DNA of 64,000 nt, taken from Streptomyces sp. SN-593 (GTDB lineage Bacteria > Actinomycetota > Actinomycetes > Streptomycetales > Streptomycetaceae). The notes beneath the pieces were generated by a model. It worked only from the letters and a program-made list of their open reading frames with translations, searched no databases and was not told the DNA's origin. Every line of letters begins with the position of its first letter. Positions within the stretch are counted from its first letter, which is position 1. Shown here in pieces: positions 16,704-24,994 of the stretch. A program made the position numbers and the translations under genes. The stretch spans positions 7,444,001 through 7,508,000 of the forward strand of contig NZ_AP018365.1 of NCBI RefSeq assembly GCF_016756395.1. Direction: 5' to 3'.

Positions 16704-16723
16704 AAGTGAGGTAGGCTGGGCGC

Positions 16724-17341
16724 ATGGTCCGAAGGAAGTCCGACGCGCCCGGCCGGTTGCAGGAGGCGGCGATGGCCCTGTTCGTCGAGCGCGGGTACGA
16801 CGCGGTGACTGTCGCCGAGATCGCCGAGCGGGCGGAGATGACCAAGCGCTCCTTCTTCAACCACTTCGCGGACAAGCGTGAGGTCATGTTCGCCAGCGCC
16901 GACGCGCTCCAGGCGAGGGTCCTCGATGTGCTCGCCGCGGCCGGCGACGAACTCGGCCCGCTGGACGCCGCCGTGGAGGCGTTCGCCACGGCGGCCGCCG
17001 CCCAGGTCGAGGGCTACCCCGAACTCGCCCGGGCCCGCCGGACGATCATCGATTCCTCCACCGACCTGCAGGAACGAGACCTGCTGAAGATGGCCGCGAT
17101 GACGGCGGCCGTCGCCGACGCGCTCACCTCCCGCGGCACCCCGCGCCGGGACGCGGCGTTCGCCGCGCAGGCCGCCACCGCCGTGTTCACCACAGCCGTC
17201 GAGGACTGGATCCGCGATCCCGCGCGCGGGCTCGCCGACGCGATCCGGGACGCCCTGGGCGGACTCAGGGGAGCCCTGGCGATCGGAGAACGGGACACGG
17301 GCTCGCCCGGTGCCCGGGCGCGACATCGACCTCGCGGGTGA
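16724..17341 (+). CDS. TetR family regulator
   Basis: 205 aa. HTH at about 10-55 (RLQEAAMALFVERGYDAVTV, AEIAERAEMTKRSFFNHFAD, KREVMF) and a C-terminal domain of the MftR/AcrR style. Divergent from the PanE-like reductase; the doubled operator in between argues for control of both genes. The C-terminal tail (GERDTGSPGARARHRPRG) is low-complexity and may have been altered by the neighbouring rearrangement. Confidence 0.87.
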   Translation: MVRRKSDAPGRLQEAAMALFVERGYDAVTVAEIAERAEMTKRSFFNHFADKREVMFASADALQARVLDVLAAAGDELGPLDAAVEAFATAAAAQVEGYPELARARRTIIDSSTDLQERDLLKMAAMTAAVADALTSRGTPRRDAAFAAQAATAVFTTAVEDWIRDPARGLADAIRDALGGLRGALAIGERDTGSPGARARHRPRG

Positions 17342-17494
17342 TCGGCGACGCGGTCCGTGCGGCCCGGGCCCGTGAGCTCGTCCCTTCTTCGGCTGAGCAG
17401 GCGCTGGTCTCCGGGCGAACAGGTGCTGGTCTTCGGCGGAACAGGCTCAGGACCGCGCGTGACGGCGCCGGGTCAGTCGCCGTCGAGGACGAAC

Positions 17495-17675
17495 CGGGGA
17501 TGGCGCCGGCGACGAGCGCGAACTGCTCGTCGGGGATGAAGTGTCCGGCGTCGGGCACGACGACTCCGGTCGCGATGTCGGCCCACGGGCTGATGGAGGC
17601 CGCCATGCCCGGGATGGAGACGTGGCGGCTGGAGCCGCCGAGAATGGACACGATCAGGTGCCCGCGCTGAGCGCC
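17495..17675 (-). pseudogene. Alpha/beta hydrolase C-terminal fragment
   Basis: Leftward reading gives LIVSILGGSSRHVSIPGMAA, SISPWADIATGVVVPDAGHF, IPDEQFALVAGAI: the histidine-containing end of an epoxide-hydrolase-like alpha/beta hydrolase (DAGHFIPDEQ). No start, nucleophile or upstream part is recognisable. Confidence 0.6.
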
Positions 17676-18238
17676 TTCGTCCGGCGGTTCGCGAGGTGAT
17701 GTCCCTTTCGGGATGAGGCTGGGAAAGGGCCACTGGTCACCGTGTTCGTCGGCTACTGCTTCCTGGTGAAGCTGCCGGTCTCGGCCTCGGTGAGGACGTC
17801 GAGCTTGACCAGGCGTTTCAGCTTGGCGCGGGTGCCTTGACCTCGAATGATCAGGTCCGAGTAGGGCATGACGTCCAGCGAGGCTGAGCCGAGGCCGGCT
17901 CGTCGGTCCAGGACCAGGACCGCACCGCCACGAGCTGACAGCCGCGGCGCGGGCTGACAGCAGGTCATCGCGCCGACCGTGTGGCGGCGCCAGCCCGGGA
18001 GGAAGCAGGTCGCCGGCCGGGGAAGCCCTTCCCAGCCGGCGACCTGGGGCTCTTCCAGCGGGGTTGCTGTGGCGGGCGTAGCAGCGCTCACGTCGTAGGG
18101 CGAGACGGTGGCGGGGCCGAGGGCGGCAGGGCCGGGCGGGTTTCACCGCGAGCCGGCCGGTGGCGCCGCCGCGGCAAACCCCTGAGCTCCCGCAGAACGC
18201 TCCGTCGACGGGCGGCGGCGCCCGGCGTACTCCTCACA
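17676..18238. other. Degenerate stretch without an intact gene
   Basis: No supported gene. A leftward frame ending at 17753 contains GTRAKLKRLVKLDVLTEAET, GSFTRKQ, which looks like the end of a winged-helix or transposon-associated protein but cannot be assigned. The rest is unassigned GC-rich sequence. Confidence 0.4.
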
Positions 18239-18437
18239 TCACATGGTGACAGCGGCCAGGCTCTTCGCCATGACCCGCTCCCTGCCCACGCCATCGGGCA
18301 GAAGATCGCTGGGCTCACCCGCGTCCGTGAAACCGTGCCGTTCACAGAGCGCGGTCGCCCTGTGGCTGCCCGGCATGACGGACAACCACATCGTCGTGGC
18401 ACCGCGCTCCGCGAAACTCGGGGCAGCTCAGACTGCT
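18239..18437 (-). pseudogene. GNAT N-acetyltransferase C-terminal fragment
   Basis: Leftward frame: ERGATTMWLSVMPGSHRATA, LCERHGFTDAGEPSDLLPDG, GRERVMAKSLAAVTM then stop. This is the end of a GNAT acetyltransferase (the ALYxRHGF motif, LxPDGxxRERVMAK tail). The acetyl-CoA-binding half is missing; the fragment ends against the caspase-WD40 gene. Confidence 0.6.
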
Positions 18438-18456
18438 GGCCGCGAGGCGCGCTGGT

Positions 18457-20463
18457 TCAGCCGTTGAGCCGCCACAACTGCACCGTGCCGTCGCCGCAGG
18501 CGCCTGCCATGAGGCGGCCGCTGCGGGCGATGGCTACAGATGAAACGTCGTTATGGTAGCCGTCGAGGGGTTGTCCGATGCGGACGATACGAGCCGGATC
18601 TGCGGTGTTCCACAGGAAGATCCGCCGGTCGTTGCCGCCGCTGGCGAGCGTCCTGCCGTCAGGGCTGTACGCGAGCGACCACACGGTGTCGTGATGCCCC
18701 GTCAGGGGCTTGCCGACGCGTACGGGCCGGCTGGGGTCGGTGATGTTCCACAGCAGGATGGTGCCGTCGTCACTGCCGGCGGCGAGTGTCCTACCGTCGG
18801 GAGCGAACGCCAGCGACGGGACGTAGCGGTGATGGCCGAGGAGGGCCTTGGGCAACTGCACAGGGCGGGCGGGGGCGCTGACGTCCCACAGCAGGACGTC
18901 GCCGTTGTCGCAGCCGGCGGCGAGCACCCTGCCATCGGGGCCGAGCGCCACAGCGCCCGTCGAGCCCCGGGAGGTAGTGAGCGGGGCGCCGAGCTGCCGT
19001 GCCCGAGCGGGGTCGGCGACGTCCCAAAGCCGGACCGTGCCGTCGTCGCCGCCGGAGGCCAGCATCCCACCGGCGGGACTGTACGCCACCGACCACACGG
19101 CGCCGCGATGCCCCGTCAGGGGCCGGCCCACAACGGCGGCCCGCGTGGGGTCGGCGGTGCCCCACAGGCGGACGGTCGCGTCGTCGCCCGCACTGGCCAG
19201 CATTGTTCCGTCAGGGCTGTACGCGATCGACTCGACACTGCCTTCATGACCGGAGAGCGACGCGACGGTGGCCACGCCGCGAGCAGGGTCGGTGACGTCC
19301 CAAAGGTGAATCATGGCGTCGTTGCCGCCGCTGGCCAGCGTCCTGCCGTCCGTGTCGAAGGCGACGGATGTGACGAAGGAATCGCCGCTGAGGGGCGCCG
19401 CCAAGGGCGCCGCGCCGCGCACGACAAAGGGCCTCGCGTCGTGCACGGCAGAGGCAGCCGGCGTGGTGGATGACGCCGTGGGTGCCCCGCCTCGGGTCGG
19501 ACCGGGCTGAGGTCGATGCGAGTCGGACGGGGAGAGTGCGGTGGCACGCGGTCGATCCCCGCTCAGCCAGATCCCGCCCAGGCTGAAAAGGAGGGCCGAC
19601 GCCGAGGCCATCAAGACGGTGCGCCTGCTGTTGTGCGGCGCGGGTGCGCGCATCGCGTCGTGGGCCAGGGGGTCGCGGGCCGGTGGGTCGGCAGGCACGG
19701 TGTCGCGGGCCGGTGGGTGGGCGGACGCGGCTGCGTTGCGGGCGAAGGGGAAGCGGTGTGCGCCGCGGATACCGCTTTCGACCGGCTCGGGCCGGTTGGC
19801 GCGCAGCAGCCTGAGCCGCAGGTCGAGGAAGATCTGGTCCAAGCGCAGCGTGGGGCCAAGGCCAGGGATCCCGGCCTCGACCACTGATACGAACGCATCG
19901 GTGAAGAAGGTCATGGAGCCGTCCAGTGGGGACTTGGCCCTCCTGTTCGCCGCGCTGGCACCGATGGCATACAAGCCGTCGACCGGGTACGCCTCGGACA
20001 GCGACACCGACTGGAAGCGGAAGTGGGATCGGGTGCTGAGTTCCGCGTGGCAGCAGTCCAGGATGACCAGTTTCGTGGCGGCGGGGCAGCCCCGCATGAT
20101 GCTCGCCAGGTTCTCGTAGAGCATCGCGGTGTGCGGCAGTGCCTCCGGGTGTGGGTCGGTCCGGGCGAGCATCAAGGCTAAGCGGCCGTCGCTGGTCGGG
20201 GCGCCGTGTCCGACGAAGTAGACCAGCAGCACGTCCTCCACGTCGCGGACGGCGGCGACAGCCGCGACGGCCAGCTCGGACGGTGTACCCACCTCGGCCA
20301 GGCAGGTCACGCGGTCGGCCGGCCAACCGCACAGGTCGCCGGTCAGCAACTTGTCCATCGCCGCCAGGCTCTTGGGGACCCCCGGAAGGTCGGGGACGTC
20401 CGGGTGGCCGTAAGCGGCATTGCCGATCAGCAGGGCGCGCGACCGGGACAGGTCACGATCCAT
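18457..20463 (-). CDS. Caspase-like protease with transmembrane segment and seven WD40 repeats
   Basis: 668 aa. Residues 1-235 are a peptidase C14 (caspase/metacaspase-like) domain: ALLIGNAAYGHPDVPDLPGV, catalytic His86 in VYFVGHG, catalytic Cys in VILDCCHA (Cys138). Residues about 282-300 (TVLMASASALLFSLGGIWL) form one membrane helix after a proline-rich linker. Residues about 355-668 contain seven WD40 units, each ending in LW (HLWDV, RLWGT, RLWDV, LLWDV, LLWNI, FLWNT, QLWRL), enough for a closed propeller. The protease would face the cytoplasm and the propeller the outside if a single N-in helix is right. Starts inside the end of the EACC1 gene (11-bp overlap), so the pair is translationally coupled. 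Confidence 0.9.
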   Translation of the reverse strand: MDRDLSRSRALLIGNAAYGHPDVPDLPGVPKSLAAMDKLLTGDLCGWPADRVTCLAEVGTPSELAVAAVAAVRDVEDVLLVYFVGHGAPTSDGRLALMLARTDPHPEALPHTAMLYENLASIMRGCPAATKLVILDCCHAELSTRSHFRFQSVSLSEAYPVDGLYAIGASAANRRAKSPLDGSMTFFTDAFVSVVEAGIPGLGPTLRLDQIFLDLRLRLLRANRPEPVESGIRGAHRFPFARNAAASAHPPARDTVPADPPARDPLAHDAMRAPAPHNSRRTVLMASASALLFSLGGIWLSGDRPRATALSPSDSHRPQPGPTRGGAPTASSTTPAASAVHDARPFVVRGAAPLAAPLSGDSFVTSVAFDTDGRTLASGGNDAMIHLWDVTDPARGVATVASLSGHEGSVESIAYSPDGTMLASAGDDATVRLWGTADPTRAAVVGRPLTGHRGAVWSVAYSPAGGMLASGGDDGTVRLWDVADPARARQLGAPLTTSRGSTGAVALGPDGRVLAAGCDNGDVLLWDVSAPARPVQLPKALLGHHRYVPSLAFAPDGRTLAAGSDDGTILLWNITDPSRPVRVGKPLTGHHDTVWSLAYSPDGRTLASGGNDRRIFLWNTADPARIVRIGQPLDGYHNDVSSVAIARSGRLMAGACGDGTVQLWRLNG

Positions 20464-20797
20464 CAAGCAGCTCCTCCAGGAGCGGCAGCGCGTCTTCGAC
20501 CGTGTCGGCTGTGATCTCCAGTGTTGCGGTGCCCTGCCGGACCGTCAGGGAGAAACCCGGGCGCCTGGCCTCCACCAGGTTCCGCACGATGTCCAGGAGG
20601 ACCGCGACCGCACCGCCGGATGCGCACGACACCGTCAACAGGTCGACGACCGAGCCCTGGTCCCCAGGCTCGAAGTGGGGAGGCGCCACGGCGGTCTTGA
20701 TGCCGTGGACGCCCCGCAGCGCTCCATACAGGGCACCGAAGGTCTCGGGCGTGTGTGTCGACAACTCGACCGTCGTCGCCAGCGCGGGGTCTGCCAT
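20453..20797 (-). CDS. EACC1 (effector-associated constant component 1)-like protein
   Basis: 114 aa, small alpha/beta protein: TVELSTHTPETFGALYGALR, VDLLTVSCASGGAVAVLLDI, VRNLVEARRPGFSLTVRQGT, LEITADTVEDALPLLEELLD. This pattern matches the EACC1 component described beside caspase- and trypsin-type proteases in actinobacterial NTP-dependent/effector conflict systems. Start at MADPALATTV is preferred over an upstream in-frame codon at 20836. It overlaps the caspase gene, and in such systems it is thought to act as a constant adaptor of the effector. Its precise role here is unknown. Confidence 0.75.
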   Translation of the reverse strand: MADPALATTVELSTHTPETFGALYGALRGVHGIKTAVAPPHFEPGDQGSVVDLLTVSCASGGAVAVLLDIVRNLVEARRPGFSLTVRQGTATLEITADTVEDALPLLEELLDGS

Positions 20798-21164
20798 AGT
20801 GCCATCCTCATGCGTAAGTGTCCCGGCCCAGAACAATCAGCCCGACCGGTTCGCCGCGCCATCCCACAGGCCACCGCCGATCAAGCGGCATGCCGATGCC
20901 GGAGGGGAATTGTTTCAGAGAGACGGACAGAACCTCGCTTCTACCTGTTTTTCCGTTCTCGTCCCTGATTTTCTGGTATTGGCGATCGGGCGAGGCGGCG
21001 TGGGAGTCGGCGTAGGCGGCTGTTCAACGGTTCGGTTCCTCCACGGACGGAAGCACAGGAGGCGAACACGGTCGGCCGCGCCCTGGCCGGGCGCCTCGCC
21101 GTGCCGTCCCACTTCGCCAGCCCTGACGAGCCCGACCTCGACACCCCCGCTGGAGAACCACCTC
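20798..21164. other. Intergenic region upstream of the EACC1/caspase pair
   Basis: No gene recognised. It should contain the promoter of the leftward EACC1-caspase operon, but no clear -35/-10 pair or operator stands out. Confidence 0.4.
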
Positions 21165-21549
21165 GTGAGCAACCCCGTCGGCCGGCCCGACAGCCCCACC
21201 GCCGCGCCCGCCGCGACGACCCAGGAAGCTTCCGACCCAAGGACCACGGAATAGCGCAGGGTCAGAACACCGCCTCTTTGGCTTCGGCACCGGCACCGGT
21301 ACCGGCACCATCGAGTGGACCACCGCCGACGGCTTCGTCGCCGACAGCACCGTCGACCTGCACTTCGACCACAACGTCGGCCCGCTGGTGGCCATCTCCG
21401 GCACGGTCACCGACGGCCCGTTCGCCGGGCACGCCTTCGCCTCGACCTTCACCACCGACCTGTTCGGCGGCGCCGGCAAGTGCACGATCCGCGCACCCTT
21501 CGGCGGCGTCACCGAAGCCAACTTCGACGGCCAGTTCACCATCAACTAG
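21165..21549 (+). pseudogene. Small beta-rich protein, apparently frameshifted
   Basis: A GTG with GGAG upstream starts VSNPVGRPDSPTAAPAATTQ and stops at 21254. In the next frame sequence continues as RLFGFGTGTGTGTIEWTTAD, TVDLHFDHNVGPLVAISGTV, GPFAGHAFASTFTTDLFGGA and FGGVTEANFDGQFTIN, stopping at 21549. The second part is an all-beta, glycine/threonine-rich chain like small actinobacterial secreted or surface proteins of unknown function. A +1 shift near 21,255-21,275 would join them. No known domain recognised. Confidence 0.35.
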
Positions 21550-21680
21550 CCACACCGCCCGCTCCGGAGAGCCGCGGCGGGTGACGGGTAGCCGTCACCC
21601 GCCGGGATGACCCCGTGCACCCGCTCGCGTGGCACATGCGCTCCGCACGGCGCGCCCACCACCGCGGTAGGACCAGAGCC

Positions 21681-21850
21681 ATGCGCTCCACGATCCGCAC
21701 CGCCATGGCCGGCCTGCTCGCCGCCGCCCTCACCACAACCGCCCCCGCCCACGCCGCCACCTCCAACGGAGGGGACAGCGTCACCCTCCACCAAGCCGTA
21801 GAACACCTGGCCGTCGCACCGGAGGACCGCACCGGCGCAACCGCGAAACG
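21681..21850 (+). pseudogene. Truncated secreted protein, signal peptide intact (HNH-nuclease-like start)
   Basis: Begins MRSTIRTAMAGLLAAALTTT followed by APAHA, a good Sec signal with an AHA cleavage site, then SVTLHQAVEHLAVAPEDRTG. This resembles the first mature residues of Streptomyces secreted HNH nucleases, which normally continue YxRxxFxHW. Here the sequence turns into proline/alanine-rich readthrough instead. Probably a truncated gene; the nuclease link is tentative. Confidence 0.35.
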
Positions 21851-22029
21851 TCCTTCGGCGGCTGGATCGGACGAAGCGCCGGTACCGCCCGTCCCGGGCC
21901 GTCGCCCCGTCTCCGCCGCGCGCCCCGTCGGAGCCCGGAGCCCGGAGCCCGCGACACACGGAGCCCGCGACACACGGCGCCGCACCGCCGTGGCAACCGG
22001 CACCGTACCGCCGCCATACCCGCCGTACA

Positions 22030-22045
22030 GCCCCCTCGCGGGGGC
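22030..22045. terminator. Short hairpin downstream of the TetR gene
   Basis: GCCCCC-TCGC-GGGGGC, a 6-bp GC stem with a 4-base loop, 14 bp past the stop of the leftward TetR gene. No U-tract, as is common for actinobacterial terminators. Confidence 0.4.
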
Positions 22046-22058
22046 GGCGTCGCGGCGG

Positions 22059-22787
22059 TCAGGCGGGGGGCTCGGTGGCGTAGCCGTGGAGGAAGGCGTC
22101 GACGCCGCGGGCGACGCAGTCGCGGACCTCGGCCGGACCGAGCTGCGGACTGCCGTGCGGGCGGATGGTGATCTCCGAGGTCACCAGCGCGATGAAGTGC
22201 ACGGTGGCGCGCGCGGGGTCGGGGATGCGCAGCAGCCCGCCGTCCGCGAGCCGTTCGAGCCGTCGGGCGACCTCCCGCTGCACGCGCTGCGGCCCCGCCT
22301 GCTGCCAGGCGTCGATCACCGCGGCGGGGAAGTGCTGCACCTCCGCCTTGATCTGCCGGATCATCGCGAAGTGCTCAGGGAACTGGGTCCGTTGGCCGAC
22401 GAACGCGTGGCCGAGCGCGAGCAGGTCCGCCCGCGGGTCGGTGCCGGTCACCTGCTTGCCGACCGTCGCGACGAAGGCGTCCGCGACCTGGCCGGCGCTG
22501 TCGTGGACCACGTCGGAGAAGAGCTGGTCCTTGCCCTCGAAGTGGTTGTAGATGGTGCGCGTGGACACGCCCGCCTCCGCGGCGATGGCCTCGATGCTGG
22601 TGCGGCTGTAGCCCTCCCGGCCGAACACGGTCCGGGCGCCCTGGGTGATGGCGTCGCGCTTCCCCGCCCGCCCGCCGGTGCGGGCGGGGCCGGGGCGTTC
22701 CGGTGCCGCCTTGGCGGCAGGGGCCGTCGGTGAGGTACTCAGGGGAAGCCTCCGATACGGGTTGTCGTCCGTTGCCCAATTTACCAT
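22059..22787 (-). CDS. TetR family regulator of the LLM-rhodanese operon
   Basis: About 227-242 aa. HTH at RDAITQGARTVFGREGYSRT, SIEAIAAEAGVSTRTIYNHF, EGKDQLF; ligand domain of the TetR_C type (GHAFVGQRTQFPEHFAMIRQ). ATG 22787 gives the longest reading, but it has no ribosome site and lies inside the candidate operator. A perfect GGAGG 6 bp before a CTG (22742, giving MSTSPTAPAAK...) is an attractive rare start. Divergent from the first LLM gene; a near-copy of the intervening site at 48,828 suggests it also controls the right flank of the cluster. Confidence 0.87.
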   Translation of the reverse strand: MVNWATDDNPYRRLPLSTSPTAPAAKAAPERPGPARTGGRAGKRDAITQGARTVFGREGYSRTSIEAIAAEAGVSTRTIYNHFEGKDQLFSDVVHDSAGQVADAFVATVGKQVTGTDPRADLLALGHAFVGQRTQFPEHFAMIRQIKAEVQHFPAAVIDAWQQAGPQRVQREVARRLERLADGGLLRIPDPARATVHFIALVTSEITIRPHGSPQLGPAEVRDCVARGVDAFLHGYATEPPA

Positions 22788-22810
22788 GCACGTTGTACTT
22801 TACTTTGAGG
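22784..22810. promoter_or_regulatory. Candidate TetR operator, copy 1
   Basis: CCATGCACGTTGTACTTTAC (22784-22803) followed by TTTGAGG. Matches the site at 48,828 in 18 of 21 positions (CCATGCA-NN-TTG-Y-ACTTTAC). Core TGCA-N3-TGYA is quasi-palindromic. Lies between the TetR gene and the LLM gene, overlapping a possible -35 (TTGTAC). Confidence 0.6.
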
Positions 22811-22844
22811 GCCTTCCATCCACCCGCCTCAAGGACCGTGACAC

Positions 22845-24008
22845 ATGGACATCGGGACCATCACTTTCGGCACCCTACTCAGCGACCCCTTCACCGGGCA
22901 CCGTGTCTCCCAGGCCGAACGCCTGGAGGAGGTGGTGCGCAGCGCGGTGCTGGCCGAGCGGCTGGGGTTCTCCTGGTTCACCGTGGGCGAGCACCACTTC
23001 GGCGAACGCGACGTCATCTCGGCGCCCCCGGTGGTCCTCGCGGCGATAGCCGCCCGCACCTCCGCCATCACCCTGGCCACCGGCACCACGCTGGTCGCCA
23101 ACCGCGACCCGGTGCTGGTCGCCGAGGACTACGCGACGCTCGACCTGCTGTCCGGCGGGCGGCTCCAGCTGATCGCGGGCGCCTCCTTCTTCCCCGATCC
23201 CTACGCCGTCTTCGCGCAGCCGCCGGAGAGCAAGGCGGACCGCAAGCGGGAGAACCTCGAACTCCTGCTGCGCCTGTGGTCGCGGGACGAGCACGAGGTG
23301 ACCTGGGAGGGGGCCTTCCGCCCGCCGCTCGACCACGTGCGGGTGCAGCCCCGGCCTTACCAGGAACGGCCCCCGGTCTGGGTGAGCGGCGGCTCCCGCC
23401 CGGAGTCGGTGCACCTGGCGGTCGAGACCGGGTTGCCGATGGTCTTCGGGACCACCGCGCGCCCACCGCGCACGCACGTCCCGATGTTCGACCTCTACCG
23501 GGAGCTGTGGGCGCGCGCCGGCCGCCCGGCCGGGCAGGCGCGGACCGGCGCCGCCAGCCACGTCTTCGTCGCCGACACCACCGCCCGGGCCCGCGAGCAG
23601 TGGCGCGAGTACTACGGCAACTACTTCCGGGGCGCGAAACTGCCCGCCGGAGCCCGCCCGTTCGCCTTCGACTTCGACGACCTGGTCGGGCCGGGGTCGG
23701 CGATCTGCGGCAGCCCGGCCGAGGTGGTCGACAAGCTCGGCCGGCTGCACGAACTGTGGGGCCACGACCTGCACCTGCTGTCCATCGACATCGGCGGTAT
23801 CCCGCACGGTGAGGTGGCGCGTGCCATGGAACTGGTCGCGTCCGACGTGATCCCGCAGGTCGCGAGCCTCGGCGCCGACCGCCCCACGGGTGGCACGGTG
23901 GGCGGCCGCCCCTCGGCCCCGGCCACCGCCACCCCGGCCGGCCGGGCCACCCCGGCCGTCCCGACCGCCGCCGCTGCTCCGGTCGAGCCGGTCGGGGGCA
24001 AGGCATGA
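22845..24008 (+). CDS. LLM-class flavin-dependent oxidoreductase
   Basis: 387 aa luciferase-like (beta/alpha)8 monooxygenase using FMNH2 or F420H2: MDIGTITFGTLLSDPFTGHR, WFTVGEHHFGERDVISAPPV, ITLATGTTLVANRDPVLVAE, LDLLSGGRLQLIAGASF, VWVSGGSRPESVHLAVETGL. The last 50 residues are an Ala/Pro-rich tail. First gene of an operon with the rhodanese (4-bp ATGA overlap), a second LLM and an exporter. Substrate unknown. LLM enzymes oxidise sulfonates, thioethers, aldehydes or polyketide carbons. Confidence 0.85.
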   Translation: MDIGTITFGTLLSDPFTGHRVSQAERLEEVVRSAVLAERLGFSWFTVGEHHFGERDVISAPPVVLAAIAARTSAITLATGTTLVANRDPVLVAEDYATLDLLSGGRLQLIAGASFFPDPYAVFAQPPESKADRKRENLELLLRLWSRDEHEVTWEGAFRPPLDHVRVQPRPYQERPPVWVSGGSRPESVHLAVETGLPMVFGTTARPPRTHVPMFDLYRELWARAGRPAGQARTGAASHVFVADTTARAREQWREYYGNYFRGAKLPAGARPFAFDFDDLVGPGSAICGSPAEVVDKLGRLHELWGHDLHLLSIDIGGIPHGEVARAMELVASDVIPQVASLGADRPTGGTVGGRPSAPATATPAGRATPAVPTAAAAPVEPVGGKA

Positions 24009-24994
24009 GCGCGGCGCGGGGCCCGGCCGCGGAGCAGATACCCCCCGTGGTCTCCGCGGCCTGGGTACGCGAACGCGCGGCCTCCCCCGGAGACGGAGTC
24101 CCCGCCCCGGACGCGGAACCGGTGCTCGCCGACGTGCGCTGGTACCTCGACGGCCGGTCCGGCCACGACGCCTACCTCGCCGGGCACCTCCCCGGCGCCG
24201 TCTGGGTGGACATCGACACCGACCTGTCCGGACCGCCCACGCCGGACGGTGGCCGCCATCCGCTGCTGCCGCCCGAGGAGTTCGCCGCGCGGCTCGGCCG
24301 CCTGGGCATCGCCGACGACAGCGTGGTCGTGGCCTACGACGACCAGGGCGGCGGGTTCGCCGCCCGCCTGGTCTGGCTGCTGCGCCGCACCGGCCACCGC
24401 GCCGCGCTGCTGGACGGCGGCCTCGCGGCCTGGCTCACCCCCCTGGAGACCGGCCCGGTGCGGCGTCAGCCCGTGGAGCGCCGGGTGGCGCCGTGGCCGG
24501 ACCACCTGCTGCGGGACGCCGACGAGACAGCGGCGGCGGGGTTGTCGCCGCGGGCCCTGGTGCTGGACTCCCGCGCGGTCACCCGCTATTCGGGCGTGGA
24601 CCAGCACGCCGGGGAGACCCGCGCCGGCCACCTGCCCGGCGCCCTCAGCGCCCCCTGGCAGGACAACCTCACCGCGGACGGCAGGTTCCGCCCGCCCGGC
24701 GAACTGCGCACCCGGTTCGTGGAACTGGGCCTCGCGGGCGCCGAGGACGTGGTGTTCCACTGCGGATCGGGCGTCACCGCCTGCCACAACCTGCTGGCCG
24801 TCGAGCTGGCCGGACTGCCGGACGCCGCCCTCTTCCCCGGCTCCTGGTCGGCGTGGTCGGCCGACCCGGACCGCCCGGTGGTGCGCGGCCGGCAGCCCTT
24901 CGGTTCCAGCGGGCCCGAGGCCGCACACCGGGCCGGTTCCGCTGCCGGCTGGCCCGGGGCCGGCGGCAGCGCCACGGAAGGGGCGCCGCGGTGA
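24005..24994 (+). CDS. Rhodanese-type sulfurtransferase (two-domain)
   Basis: 329 aa with tandem rhodanese domains. The N-terminal one is inactive-looking (VLADVRWYLDGRSGHDAYLA, GHLPGAVWVDIDTDLSGPP) and the C-terminal one is active (ALVLDSRAVTRYSGVD, TRAGHLPGALSAPWQDNLTA, catalytic Cys in FHCGSGVTAC). Transfers sulfane sulfur from thiosulfate or 3-mercaptopyruvate to a thiophile through a Cys persulfide. Overlaps both neighbouring LLM genes (ATGA before, GTGA after), so all three are made together. Inside a polyketide locus it could supply sulfur, detoxify cyanide/sulfite or serve organosulfur use. About 30 disordered residues at the C-terminus. Confidence 0.88.
   Translation: MSAARGPAAEQIPPVVSAAWVRERAASPGDGVPAPDAEPVLADVRWYLDGRSGHDAYLAGHLPGAVWVDIDTDLSGPPTPDGGRHPLLPPEEFAARLGRLGIADDSVVVAYDDQGGGFAARLVWLLRRTGHRAALLDGGLAAWLTPLETGPVRRQPVERRVAPWPDHLLRDADETAAAGLSPRALVLDSRAVTRYSGVDQHAGETRAGHLPGALSAPWQDNLTADGRFRPPGELRTRFVELGLAGAEDVVFHCGSGVTACHNLLAVELAGLPDAALFPGSWSAWSADPDRPVVRGRQPFGSSGPEAAHRAGSAAGWPGAGGSATEGAPR

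Noticed and set aside
15635..17326. A 563-codon leftward frame covering the PanE-like gene and the TetR gene
   Set aside because: Only the part from the ATG at 16567 encodes the reductase; upstream is antisense to the TetR gene.
24005..24994. Rhodanese as a housekeeping thiosulfate sulfurtransferase placed by chance
   Set aside because: Cannot be excluded, but 4-bp overlaps on both sides with LLM genes argue for a dedicated role.
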